DNA from: Diphasiastrum complanatum | Lineage: Eukaryota; Streptophyta; Lycopodiopsida; Lycopodiales; Lycopodiaceae | Assembly (NCBI GenBank): GCA_029204225.1 | Contig: CM055093.1 | Span: 23,357,912-23,421,911 of the forward strand | Reading direction: 5' to 3' | Length of the DNA: 64,000 bases | Shown: one piece after another, positions 47,386 to 57,100 of the stretch | Layout of the letters: every line of letters begins with the position of its first letter | Position numbering within the stretch: position 1 is the first letter of the stretch | Notes under the pieces: model-generated | Told to the model about the DNA's origin: nothing | Seen by the model: only the letters and a program-made list of their open reading frames with translations | Databases searched by the model: none | Translations under genes and position numbers: made by a program

Positions 47386-47620
47386 CTATATGTTCTTTGA
47401 CAGCCTTCTCATCATAAATCTAAAAGGCGAACCTTTGCCTGGGTTTCTGTGTAGGAGTGCTGTTGGCAATGCTTTCCCTTGCTTATCAAACAGAGGATGG
47501 GTCAGAGACATCGGGTTGTATTCAAAGTCAATAAGGATGCAAGCAAACCCTGCACAAAAGTTCTGTACAACAGCTTCTGCCATAGGTTCAGAAACCTCTG
47601 GTAAAGCACTCCTATTAATG
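47386..47620 (-). pseudogene. Unassigned ORF fragment antisense to the Whirly gene
   Basis: The minus frame reads PEVSEPMAEAVVQNFCAGFA, CILIDFEYNPMSLTHPLFDK and LLHRNPGKGSPFRFMMRRL. Its composition looks like real protein rather than a chance frame, but I cannot name the family. There is no splice signal or start context I trust. It may be a fragment of another gene inserted into the Whirly intron. Confidence 0.3.
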
Positions 47621-47781
47621 TTCGTGTGGTTGCTGGATGGCCATCAGTCAGTGAGCAGGATATGCATGGTTATTTTTCTTGTACTTAGTTTTTAGTTAAC
47701 CACTGATACCCACTTGGTGCAATGCCACTTTTTGATAAATTTTCCACTTTAGCTGATCAACGGTGACTATTTCTACTGTAG

Positions 47782-47879
47782 GAAATCAAGATCGGAAGAT
47801 TTTCGCTAATTTTGCCTTCTATAAAGGCAAATCTGCAATGAATATCACACCCATGAAACCAATCTTCAAATTAGCAGAG
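47782..47879 (+). CDS. Whirly gene: first recognised exon of the DNA-binding domain
   Basis: The acceptor TTCTACTGTAG precedes 47782 and the donor GAG|GTGGGA follows 47879. The 32 codons read IFANFAFYKGKSAMNITPMK, the first beta strands of the Whirly domain with the KGK motif (usual form KGKAAL-V) used in single-strand DNA binding. Whirly proteins are plant ssDNA-binding proteins that protect organelle genomes and act as nuclear regulators. The exon begins in phase 1, so the transit-peptide part must come from an upstream exon not securely found. Confidence 0.92.
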
Positions 47880-47998
47880 GTGGGATTTTCACTAACTTTT
47901 CATTTTGTACAAAATTTGCATTTGTAATTTTTATAACTTTATATAATATATGGATTATGGTATGAACATGCATGTATTGTCTGGTTTTGCTTGTCCAG

Positions 47999-48091
47999 AC
48001 TGGTAGCGCTTTCATATATAAAGAAGGGGCTCTGTTCCTGGAGATAGCACCTGCAGTAGGTCAACGAAAATATGACTGGAATAAAAAGCAG
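47999..48091 (+). CDS. Whirly gene: second recognised exon
   Basis: Acceptor TTGCTTGTCCAG and donor AAGCAG|GTAGAT bound 31 codons in phase 0. They read YKEGALFLEIAPAVG and RKYDWNKKQ, the diagnostic Whirly stretch (usual form FAPA-G-R-YDW-RKQ). The exon junctions fall where I remember introns in other plant Whirly genes. Confidence 0.95.
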
Positions 48092-48653
48092 GTAGATTTC
48101 CACTATTATTCATTGCAGGGGCAGAATACAAATTTTTTACCTGTGAAAACATTGTAACTATTTTAGATCTGTGATTCGTTCCATAAGTACCCAATGAAGT
48201 GTATCTAACAAAAACCGAAATTGGGTATTTATCAATAACACGTTCGACAGGACCATGTGTACAGAAACAGAACACACTCAAAAAAGGCCTGAAAAGGGTG
48301 GTGATCTGATGTGTACGTAGGGAATGGACTAAAAAAGAAACTCAAAACAGCTACAGTCCATAACATGTTCCACACGTATGAAGTGGAACATACTTAAAAA
48401 AACCCAAAAATGATTATTTATGAATCAGTGTGTCTCTGAAGGCTTAATCTTAAAATGTACCAAACTTCTGGCAAAGAAAGCTAATTGCCTGTGACTTGTG
48501 AGCACTACTAATAAATCTCTTTTAATCTTTTTGTCTTCCTACAGGCGGCACTTCCCCTTAACGGGCTTGTAATTGTCGCAATTCTACAAGTTCACATTAG
48601 CCCTAAATGCAGAAATAAGCGTGCTGAAAATGTTGTTTTAAGAATTGCTGCAG

Positions 48654-48748
48654 GTTTTCGCTCTTTCCGTTCTAGAACTAGGAACTTTGCTTGGTCTTTC
48701 ACCAGAAGAAGGATGCGAGTTTTATCATGATCCAAATATGGGGAAAAG
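48654..48748 (+). CDS. Whirly gene: third recognised exon
   Basis: Acceptor AGAATTGCTGCAG and donor AAAAG|GTATAT bound 31 codons plus two bases. They read VFALSVLELGTLLGLSP and CEFYHDPNMGK, the conserved helix and the EFFHDP motif. It is followed by a 4751-bp intron filled with transposons. Confidence 0.95.
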
Positions 48749-48962
48749 GTATATCATTCCCAGCTGTAGGATAAAATGATGAGATTTTTAAGTTATATTC
48801 TACCAAATATACCTGAAAATACTTGATTTCAAATTTTGTATTTGGCTTTGTGCCTCATGTTGCACGTATTAAAAAAGAACAAAATGGATATATGCAGTTT
48901 GAATGCGTTACTTACGCACAGAATGGAAACATAGCCAAAAATGGTTGTCTTTGGTTTCAACC

Positions 48963-49771
48963 TTAGTTGCCCGAACGCGTTCCATTCCGGAACGGGACTT
49001 TAAAAAAAAAATAAAAAAAATACGTTTTTTTATGAAGAAAAAAAAAAACCATATCCTGAGAGTTGATAGACAACGGGCAACTAAATATGGGCAATCAGTG
49101 TGTGTTATCAGTTTAAGACTGAACATCGAGGCAGGTGTCAATACGGATTTTGCTGGGATTCTGCGGAAAAACGTAGTAGGCAGAAAAATGTAGTAATCAG
49201 AAAATCAGATTAAGGAACAAACCCGTTTCAAATATCTAGCGGAGTTAGGCTGATGCATTGGTTCGATTGCAATTGGATTATACAGAAACTCCTGAGCCGG
49301 GCCTCAAAATTCAAACGACCGATTGACTCAGGATTGTCCAAAACAAAGCAAATGCGCGGTTACAAACATATTTCTGATTCGATTCCTAAGATACATAGCG
49401 TGGCTCAGACAGCGATTCTAGCTCGGATATATGTAACGTGGCAGATAGCGATTCTAGGATTAACGTGAGCAGCAGTCAGAGAAGATAGCGATTCTAGGAT
49501 CAACGTGTTTGTTAAAATCGATTTCTTTGTTTTAAATTTACACATCATCGATTTCAAAACAAAGATTTCAAATCGATTTCTGATCTGTAGCGTCCCTCAA
49601 TGCATTATAAAGCGTCCCTCAATATATTATCAAGAAGGAAGATCGCCAGTTCTGAATATCACGTCCAGCAGGTGGCATTTTGAACTGGTTTCTTTTTTCT
49701 TTAAAAAAAAACGTTCCGACCCAGTACGTTCCGGAACGTTCCAACCCATTTTGGTCGGAACGGGCTTCTAA
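48963..49771. mobile_element. Non-autonomous Mutator-like transposon with 10-bp target duplication
   Basis: Perfect 10-bp direct repeats GGTTTCAACC flank the block (48953-48962 and 49772-49781). The ends are short inverted repeats, TTAGTTGCCCG and, inverted, TTAGAAGCCCG. Subterminal GTTCCG / CGGAAC motifs recur at both ends, beside A/T runs. A 9-11-bp duplication is the Mutator-type signature. The 809-bp interior has no transposase frame; the ORFs at 48903-49193 and 49505-49771 run across its ends or through poly-A and are not genes. An uninterrupted paralogous copy of the target site lies at about 50003-50030. Confidence 0.8.
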
Positions 49772-49773
49772 GG

Positions 49774-50240
49774 TTTCAACCTATTCTCATGGGAAATTGT
49801 TGCTATACCATTTTGAAGAAACTTGATTGCTATTGCTGTTTTGAAAATCAACTAGCAGATGCTTGACTAAGAAGGAAGCAAGGAACTTTGTGTCACAATC
49901 ACAACTTCCCATTCAAGATCTGATTACTTTGCCATATTTAAGACTTTGTTCATTTGTCACAAACTGAAGACCCATCACCATTGAACTGCAATGGGAAATC
50001 TATGGTTATCTATGATTTCAACCTATTTGCATGGGAGATTTCTGCTACACCATTTTGAAGAAACTTGATTGCTATTGTTGTTTTGAAAAGTCAACTAGCA
50101 AATGCTCAACTAAGATCATCATCCCATCGCTTTATTAGGAAGCAAGGAACTTTGTGTCACGATCACAACTTCCCATTACTTTGCCATATTTAAGACTTAG
50201 TTCATTTGTCACAAACTGAAGGCCCATCTCATTGAACTGC
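49774..50240. repeat. 242-bp tandem duplication in the Whirly intron
   Basis: TTTCAACCTATTCTCATGGG at 49774 recurs as TTTCAACCTATTTGCATGGG at 50016, and the similarity runs on for more than 200 bp, including AAGAAACTTGATTGCTATTG and GCAAGGAACTTTGTGTCAC. Copy 2 has small indels, and the first copy extends leftward across the Mutator-like insertion. Confidence 0.88.
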
Positions 50241-50598
50241 GATGGGAACTCCCGGGGGCAAAATCTAGGTGAAAGTGTTCCCCCATAGTATTGTTTTCAC
50301 CTTGTTCAGAATCGAACTTTTCAGAATTGGATGAATTGGCATGAATTCTGGCTAAGAACTTCGTTCATCCCGAAACAATCGTTCTGCTGCAGTGTATGTG
50401 GAGCAGCAAGCAAACTGTCTCTTTATCTGTCACATGTACTTTGAATCCCTTTGCCTAATGTAAGTTGTAAATTGTAATTATTTAATCGTAAATGGCTGAG
50501 TCAGCTGCCTGTGGAGACAATTGTAAATTGCAATGTAAATATCAGTTATTGCGACTTATTCTAAGATGGCTAAGAGGATATTGAGTCTCATGAGAGTC

Positions 50599-51080
50599 TG
50601 TTGGATTTACCTCCTAAAAAGGAGGGAGAGTTGACCAGTCAACATGACGTGTCATATGCTCACTGGGACACTTGGTCTAGTGCATGAGTGACACTTGTTG
50701 GATGGTCAACGGACGGGCCAATAGAACATGTGTCATACGCTCATTGGGACACTTGGTCCAATGTACGAGTGACACGTGTCAATCTACCTACTAGCTTGCC
50801 TGTGTGTCAGGGTAGTGCCAAATGGCAAGTGCCGACTGTGCAGAGTTTGCCATGTGTTTACGTTAGGATGTGTCAGGGTTAAGGGTTGCTTGAGGGGATA
50901 TGGTGTGAGCCTTGTCAGACATTCCCTATCTTATTCCTATGTAGCTATGGCTGGGAGGAGACTCGCTGCAGAGCTCTCATGTTTGCTTGTTGATCTATGT
51001 ACATTTGCTTGCGATTATTAAAGTGATGAATTTCTTGAGTAGTTCTGTGTACTTAAGGTATTGTGAGCTTGTGTGCAACA
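50599..51080 (+). repeat. 5' LTR of a plus-strand Ty3/gypsy element
   Basis: Bounded by TGTTG at 50599 and CAACA ending at 51080, followed at once by TTGGTATCAGAACGG, a Met-type primer binding site (51082-51096). The 482-bp LTR contains a roughly 75-bp imperfect direct repeat (ACACTTGGTC core) and a 12-bp palindrome TGACACGTGTCA at 50770-50781. Confidence 0.85.
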
Positions 51081-51708
51081 TTTGGTATCAGAACGGTTGT
51101 TTTCTAGACTTGTGCGGGATTTGGCATGATTGGCATCTTCAATCAGGGTTTGATGCAAGCTTGGAGAGCTAGTGCCCTACTGTAGGTGATTTGTTGACAG
51201 ATTCGGAGGAGCTCATAAGATAGCATATTGAAGCCCTATGGTGGATTGCTGATCTTATGGCAACCTTATCTTCTACTACTTGGCTTGTTTATTCACTTTA
51301 CTTTTGTGAAAGTCCAGCTGACATAGGATTTGTGAGATTGTTTGTAACTTCTTCAATACTCACTTATTCTCAGATCTGTCAGTTGCAATAGGCTTTTTGT
51401 GGTAGGTTGCTGGTAGGGTAGGGCGTTTTTGCCTCTCGATTCAGTGATCATCCCTTGCTTATTGCTAATTGCTAATTGTCAATTTGAGACCGTAGTTTGT
51501 TGATTTTTAGAGAAGTAGAGTTTGTGAGTAGTTAGAACTTGGCTGTAGGAGGTCTATTCTATCCAGTTCTTCTAGGAATTCAAGTAATCTATTTGTATAG
51601 TGATTTGAGGTGCTGAGAGCTTGTTCTTGCTTTGTTTTTAGAACTTTAGTGGTTTGATTTTGCATATTCTTTGTACATTGCTTTGCTTCTATTATCTATT
51701 CTTTTGCT

Positions 51709-52700
51709 ATGGCATCCACAAGCAACACCAGTCAAGATTTGCAGAGATTAGATGCAATATTTTTCAAGGTGGATGCTATCGAAGTCACTCTTAAGCTGAT
51801 TTTGGAGCAACTCAAAGGTAAAAGGGGTTGTTGTTCCTGCGAGAGTCACGACTATGGAAGCAGAGAGAACGTTGTCAACGGGCTATGAACCTGAGTTGGG
51901 ATTTCGAAAGAGGAAGCTACCTACTATTAAGAATCTAAAACCTCTGAAGTTCACTGGAGTGGTGTCTATGAGGACCCCAGATGCCGTTGACAATTGGTTG
52001 CAAACATGGGAGAAAGCATTCCAGATGGGTGGCATAGACGATGAAACTGAGATGATTGTTGTAGCCACATCGTTTTCAAGAGTCAGCACAAAGGTGGTGG
52101 AGGAAGGTGGAAAAGGATGGCCTAGTTTCAACCACATAGGAGGCATTTCGGCAAATGTTTGCGCAAAACTGGGTGCCTATGGATGAAAACAATAGAGCCA
52201 TGCAACTATGGACTTATTTGAAGCAGGGTAACTTGAGCGTGTAGGATAATGTAGACAAGCACCGAGAGGCTTTGTTACGCATTCCTCAAGAAGTTCCTAA
52301 GTAAATACAACTACGCATTCGTCCTTTCGGCGGAAGGAGCAATCTCATAATTTGCGGGGAGATGGTAAAAGAGGTCTGGATCCTACTGCGGTAGTTGTAT
52401 AGGTGGCCAACAACCTTGGGGACGCAAGGGCAAATGGAACAAGAAGAGAAAGTTTGAAGGTCAAACCAATCAGTGGTAAGCTCGGGTTGACCAAAAGGGA
52501 AAGGGTGTAGGGGCCGCCAAAGGCCAAGGGGGGTATGGGCAGCCCAATGCCAAAAGGGTTAGCGTCCTCTAATGTTGTCGCCTCATGACCGAGAACGTGT
52601 AAAGAGGGAGAACCTCTGTTTTGGATGTTTGGGGCAACATAGGGGCAAGAATGTCCACGGAACCGGACACAGACCATGTACAATCTTCAGGTGGATCAGA
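51709..52700 (+). pseudogene. Ty3/gypsy Gag with zinc-finger remnant
   Basis: ATG at 51709 opens MASTSNTSQDLQRLDAIFFK. After a frameshift the frame 51854-52186 gives LPTIKNLKPLKFTG and DNWLQTWEKAFQMGG. Another frame then gives EAFRQMFAQNWVPM and REALLRIPQEVP, the retrotransposon Gag core. A CFGCLGQHRGKN zinc-knuckle remnant lies near 52615-52650. At least three frame changes or stops make it inactive. Confidence 0.82.
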
Positions 52701-52739
52701 TGAACCAGGGTGACAACCTTATGACTGTGGAGTAGATGT

Positions 52740-53115
52740 CCTTACAAAATGAGGCTTAAGGAGGAAGAGGAAGTGAGACAGATGGTCAATGATTATCTTG
52801 CCAAAGGGCAAATATGACGAAGTTATTCCCCTTTTTCTTCTATGATTATTCTCGTAAAAAAGGACGGATCATGGCATATGTGTGTGGATTATCGAGGTTT
52901 GAACAAGATAATGGTTAAACATCAATATCCTATGCCACGTACAGATGATCTGCTTGATGCCTTGTCAGGTGCCACTGTGTTCAGTAAAATAAACCTAAAG
53001 AGTGGATATTGTTAGGTTAGAGTTCGTGAAGAGGATGTACACAAGATTGCCTTTAGAACTTGGTTTGGTCACTATGAGTATCTTGTGATGCCATTTGGGT
53101 TGACAAATGCCCTAG
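52740..53115 (+). pseudogene. Ty3/gypsy reverse transcriptase fragment
   Basis: The plus strand reads EVRQMVNDYLAKGQI, SMIILVKKDGSWHMCVDYRG, YPMPRTDDLLDALSG, TVFSKINLKSGY and [15 protein letters not shown], with internal stops. These are RT motifs 1-4; the YxDD box and everything after it are missing. The protease between Gag and RT is also gone. The fragment ends directly at the hairpin at 53116. Confidence 0.88.
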
Positions 53116-53183
53116 GTCTTGTGTACATCCTCTTCACGAACCCAAATGCCCACTTGGGTTCGTGAAGAGGATGTACACAAGAC
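53116..53183. repeat. Perfect 30-bp inverted repeat derived from RT sequence
   Basis: Positions 53116-53145 are exactly reverse-complementary to 53154-53183, with an 8-bp loop. The right arm repeats, in direct orientation, the RT sequence encoding VREEDVHK about 130 bp upstream (near 53027-53052). Confidence 0.97.
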
Positions 53184-53499
53184 TGCCCTTAGTAAGAAGA
53201 ACATAACCTCGATTTGAGAATCTGTCATTGTTCCAATTGTAGGAATTTACATGAGATAAACAATTTGAGATATCCACTTTTGTGTTTTTTTGTGAAAAAG
53301 TGAGCCACATGTTTTCTTCTTTAGACTTAATGCTTGGAAGAATGGACTCAGCTTTCAATCTAGAACTAGCCTTGGAAACAAAATAGTGATATGAGGATGG
53401 ATACTGGTGTGGCTACTATGTAGGTCTTTTTTGTATCTTCAAATATGCTGAAATATAAAGCACAATTTGCATGCTAAGGACAATGGTGTTTTATTGCAG

Positions 53500-53573
53500 T
53501 GATGCAGGGATGGTACGTAAGGTCTTTAAGGTTGAACCTATGGCAGACAAGTCTGGCTACTTTTTCAATCTTG
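53500..53573 (+). CDS. Whirly gene: fourth recognised exon
   Basis: Acceptor TTTTATTGCAG and donor CTTG|GTAGTC bound one base, 24 codons and one base. Joined to the previous exon it gives GKSDAGMVRKVFKVEPMAD then SGYFFNL, matching the Whirly consensus GKVRK-LKVEP-DGSG-FFNL. It restores phase across the 4.75-kb intron. Confidence 0.95.
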
Positions 53574-53764
53574 GTAGTCCTCCAAATTTTGCTCTATATT
53601 GTACTGGCTTGTAAAGTTCTAATGCCCTTCCATTTATTGGATCATCATTCTGTCTGATTGGAAGCAGCTGTTAATCTCTCAAGCTGCTTCTGATGAAGCA
53701 ATGCCTTAGCTGTAACATTATAATCATCATGGCTGCTCAATTATGTAGATTTGATGATGCGCAG

Positions 53765-53853
53765 CTGTCTCGAATAAGCTTGATAAATCTGATGGGCGAT
53801 TGAGCATTCCAATATCAAAAGCTGAGTTTGCTGTCATACGTTCGGCAATCAAT
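53765..53853 (+). CDS. Whirly gene: fifth recognised exon
   Basis: Acceptor TTTGATGATGCGCAG and donor ATCAAT|GTATGC bound two bases and 29 codons: VSNKLDKSDGRLSIPISKAE then FAVIRSAIN. This matches the conserved Whirly segment SIPITKAEFAV and the following helix. Confidence 0.95.
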
Positions 53854-54073
53854 GTATGCACACTCACCTGTTAATCTTCTCTTTGTTATGTACCTATTCC
53901 TTCCTTATAAGCTTCTTCATATCATAGCGTAGAAATTTTTTGGGTTTAGGTTTTTGGTTTTTTGTGATTATTGAGCTTTTTTGTATCATAGTGGTAGAAC
54001 TTTTCTGAGTTCAGGGTTTGGGGTATTGTGACTTCTCTTGGATTCACTTAGCTGCCTACTGTGATATGTGCAG

Positions 54074-54208
54074 TACATTATACCATATTTGATGGGTTGG
54101 CACGTAATTGTTGATCCTCTCAAATTAGCTGACTGTATGCCTTCCAAAGACTTAAAATCGGATGGTCCAAGCTTGGTAAAAGACGCAAGAATGGAGTGGG
54201 CAAAGTGA
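54074..54208 (+). CDS. Whirly gene: last exon with stop codon
   Basis: Acceptor GTGATATGTGCAG precedes 54074. The 44 codons read YIIPYLMGWHVIVDP, then a variable tail ending ARMEWAK and TGA at 54206-54208. The C-terminal acidic/aromatic patch (EW-K) resembles the end of mitochondrial-type Whirly proteins, where an acidic tail modulates DNA binding. The six exons encode about 193 residues, the complete Whirly domain without disruption. Confidence 0.95.
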   Translation, partial: YIIPYLMGWHVIVDPLKLADCMPSKDLKSDGPSLVKDARMEWAK

Positions 54209-56780
54209 CTGTCATTAACTCGTGGCCTGCATTCCTAAAATATTCTGTGTGCTCACCAACACCTGGCTAAATTTGACATGGGTTATCAATCAATATGTGA
54301 ACTTGTGCCATGTGCTAAGCATCAGTTCTTTGATTGCTTGTTAAACTGTGGTGTGGGTTGAAGCTGGCCTTTCGACTTTTGATTTTTCGATTGGTGACTA
54401 AGAGTAGCTTCAATGTAAAGGATGTGCAATCATGAAGTACCAATGCAAATTAAAAGGCTCTGCGATATATTGGGGTTATCATTTTTGTAGTAAAGAGCAG
54501 TGCTGACATTGTTCTGAAAAATGCGGTTTAAATCCTTTTGCAAGTCTATTGATGGCCTCCTGCCATATTCTGATTCCTGCTGGAGTTTGTACAATCATGT
54601 AGAAAATTGTATGAACCTTGGGCAAATCTTTCACCATTGTAAGCATCAGAGTTGTATTCGGCCCATTGTGAGATGACCCCACTCAAATTTGTGTTTGGAA
54701 CCTTGTTGCATCATCAAAATGTGCTCAGATTACATATCCTTGGAGTTATGACATGCTAACATAAGATTTGACAAATTCCATGATGCTTATCTTCTTGTTG
54801 TGATGAGTTTACTTTCAAAGAAAATAGTCAATTTTTAGAATCTTGGGGTAAAAACTTAGAAAGTTCCATAATTATTCATTTTCCTTTTGAAACAACCACC
54901 TATTAAGATCTGCTGTTGCATCAAAAACTCAATGTGAAACCCTTGAATTTGTACAAGGTGAAAATTTTTTGTTTCTTTTTATCTTGTCGAACTATTATGA
55001 ATGGTTTAATTGATGACCTTTAGCCTCCATAAATTTCCTGTAAATTGCTTCATTACCATACATTCTTGGGTGTATTTTATAAATCTATCACAAAATTTTG
55101 ATACGTTTGAAGGCACCTTTTAGTTAGTGTTATTTGCACAAAAGAAATGGTGAAGTTAACCAAATTCTTAATGTAAATGATTAGACCTAACAGAGCTAAA
55201 ACATGATGACTTTAAGCCCACAAATCAAGCAAGTAATTGGGTATGGCACAGCTGAAATCATAATATTCATAGATATGTTGTCAGGGTTTATTGGGACACA
55301 TATTTAGAAGTCTAAAATTGTATGAATGATAGTTGTGTGTTAAAGGAAACATAACTTACTGATACTCAAATTCTCACTAAATACCAATCAATTACTCATT
55401 TATATTAGTGATGGTAGATGCGGTTTTGTACTCTTTTTATTGAGAAAAAAGCACCTCTCTCCACTCCCTTCTTTTAGCATGATTAGGTTCAATGCTTATT
55501 GAGTAATATTTGCATGTGTGTCTTTGTTATCTTACAATGGAAGAATGAACTTCGTAGTGGAATTCAAATGAAGTTATAGTTGATCAACGCAGGTTCTATG
55601 ATGAGTTTCTCAACTTTCACCACTTTAAAATGAAACGCCTTGCACCTTGCACCTAGAAATTCTAATATAGATTATCAAAATGTCTTTTCACAGTCTCCTA
55701 CAATTATTTACTTCATGAAATATTCCATTCTTTTTATTATTTTCTAATATCAAGTATTGGTTTCGAGTTGTGGCAAAAAGAACATGAAAACGCCCATGTT
55801 GCCTATAATTTTTGTGTTTGAAAATCCAATGAACACAGCTAGTCTTTGAAATCCAATTTATGGTGATTTTGCTCGTTGTTTTAGGTTCTCATTTTTAAGT
55901 AGATAATTATCCCAGTGGATGGTCTCTTGCAAGCAACAAGTAAAATCTAGTATCAATAGCACTCTTGTAAGAACTAGCAGTGTTGGATATGTTAATGTTT
56001 GATAATTGTTGGCATATAGATAAGTACAATGCAATTAGTAAAATGAGGGATAATCTTGTCCTTGGTGGGAAAGATACGTTTCTTTCTCATCAATATAGTG
56101 AATGAATCAAGTGCTAGATAATGTTTGATTCTCATTAATATGGTGCATGGATAAGTAGGAAGGTATCCACCAAAGGATTGATTAAATTGGGTGATCATGT
56201 GGAGTGTGAAGATGGTCGAATATGTTGTGTTGTACATGAAAGATAGTATGACTTAAAGCATACATATTACCATTGTTAGCCTGAAGTGTTTTGATAAGAG
56301 GCTTTATGAGAACTTTTTCATCAAAGAGTTGGATTATCTCATGGATCTTTAGTTAGCTGAATTACATGTAGGTAGTCAAGTAGCTTGTTGAGCAGTACGA
56401 AAATATTGTATGAAATAGACTTGATATATTGAAACATGTTACTTTAATATTTGACAAGCTCAACATGAAATGGAGGTCTTTTACTTTCTAATGCTTGTTC
56501 TTGGGTAAGGCAAGGTGTACATTATGTCTTTGGAAGCAAGAGACAATTTAGTAAGAGTGATGAGGAGGGATTATGTCTTCAAGTTTATAATGGAGGGGAA
56601 ATAAGATGCCTATTGTTAGTAGGGAAATAGACAGAGAACATCTTACATGCAACAAAACTATGTATGCAAAGGGTGAGGGGATCTACTATGCGAAGGTGGA
56701 CTTAGGTCTTGAGAGTTATATAATAATGATTGAACTCAGAGTTGATTGGCAATGCACTATATGGACAATGGCATCATAAA
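54209..56780. other. Whirly 3' flank and unassigned DNA
   Basis: It contains the Whirly 3' UTR at its start (poly(A) site not determined). A 67-codon minus-strand frame at 54479-54682 (MVKDLPKVHTIFYMIVQTPA, GIRIWQEAINRLAKGF) has protein-like composition but no family I recognise. The rest shows nothing. Confidence 0.35.
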
Positions 56781-56789
56781 CAAGTATGG

Positions 56790-57100
56790 TAACCCATCAA
56801 AGTTGGCTCAGTTGGTTAGCTTGACATCCAAAGTTTCTTTGGTCCCAAGTTCAAGCTTCCCCTTGGAAAACAAGATGCATAAACAAGTGTGGTATGTTAT
56901 GGAGAACCCAATGGGGTTGCTTAGTTGGTTAGCTTGACATCCACTGCTTCTTTGGTCCCAAGTTCGAGCCTCCCCTTAGAAACCAAGATGCATCAACAAG
57001 TATGATTATCCAATGGGTTGGCTCTATTGGTTAACATCCAAACTCTATTTGGTCCTAGGTCCAAACTCCCTTTGGAAATTATTATGCATAAACAAGTGTC
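56790..57100 (+). repeat. Three tandem tRNA-like (SINE-head) units
   Basis: Each unit of about 103-113 bp has an A-box-like GGCTCAGTTGGTTAG (56805-56819; TGCTTAGTTGGTTAG near 56918; a decayed version near 57018). A B-box-like CCCAAGTTCGAGCCTCCCC follows about 40 bp later (near 56848, 56958 and 57055). Both are RNA polymerase III internal promoter motifs. Each ends in AAGATGCATAAACAAGTG-like sequence, and a tail of a fourth copy precedes at 56771. No unit folds convincingly as a functional tRNA. Confidence 0.65.

Larger units (their letters stand above)
48749..53499 (+). other. 4751-bp Whirly intron hosting several transposons
   Basis: This intron joins ..GGG AAA AG to T GAT GCA.. in perfect phase. 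It contains a Mutator-like element (48963-49771), a 242-bp tandem duplication (about 48943-50240, interrupted by that element) and a plus-strand Ty3/gypsy element (50599 to about 53200) with a 30-bp-arm hairpin. All lie outside splice-site-proximal sequence. Confidence 0.85.

Noticed and set aside
54479-54682. Minus-strand ORF convergent with Whirly as a real gene
   Set aside because: Only 67 codons, no family recognised, no upstream exon or start context seen; kept only as a remark.
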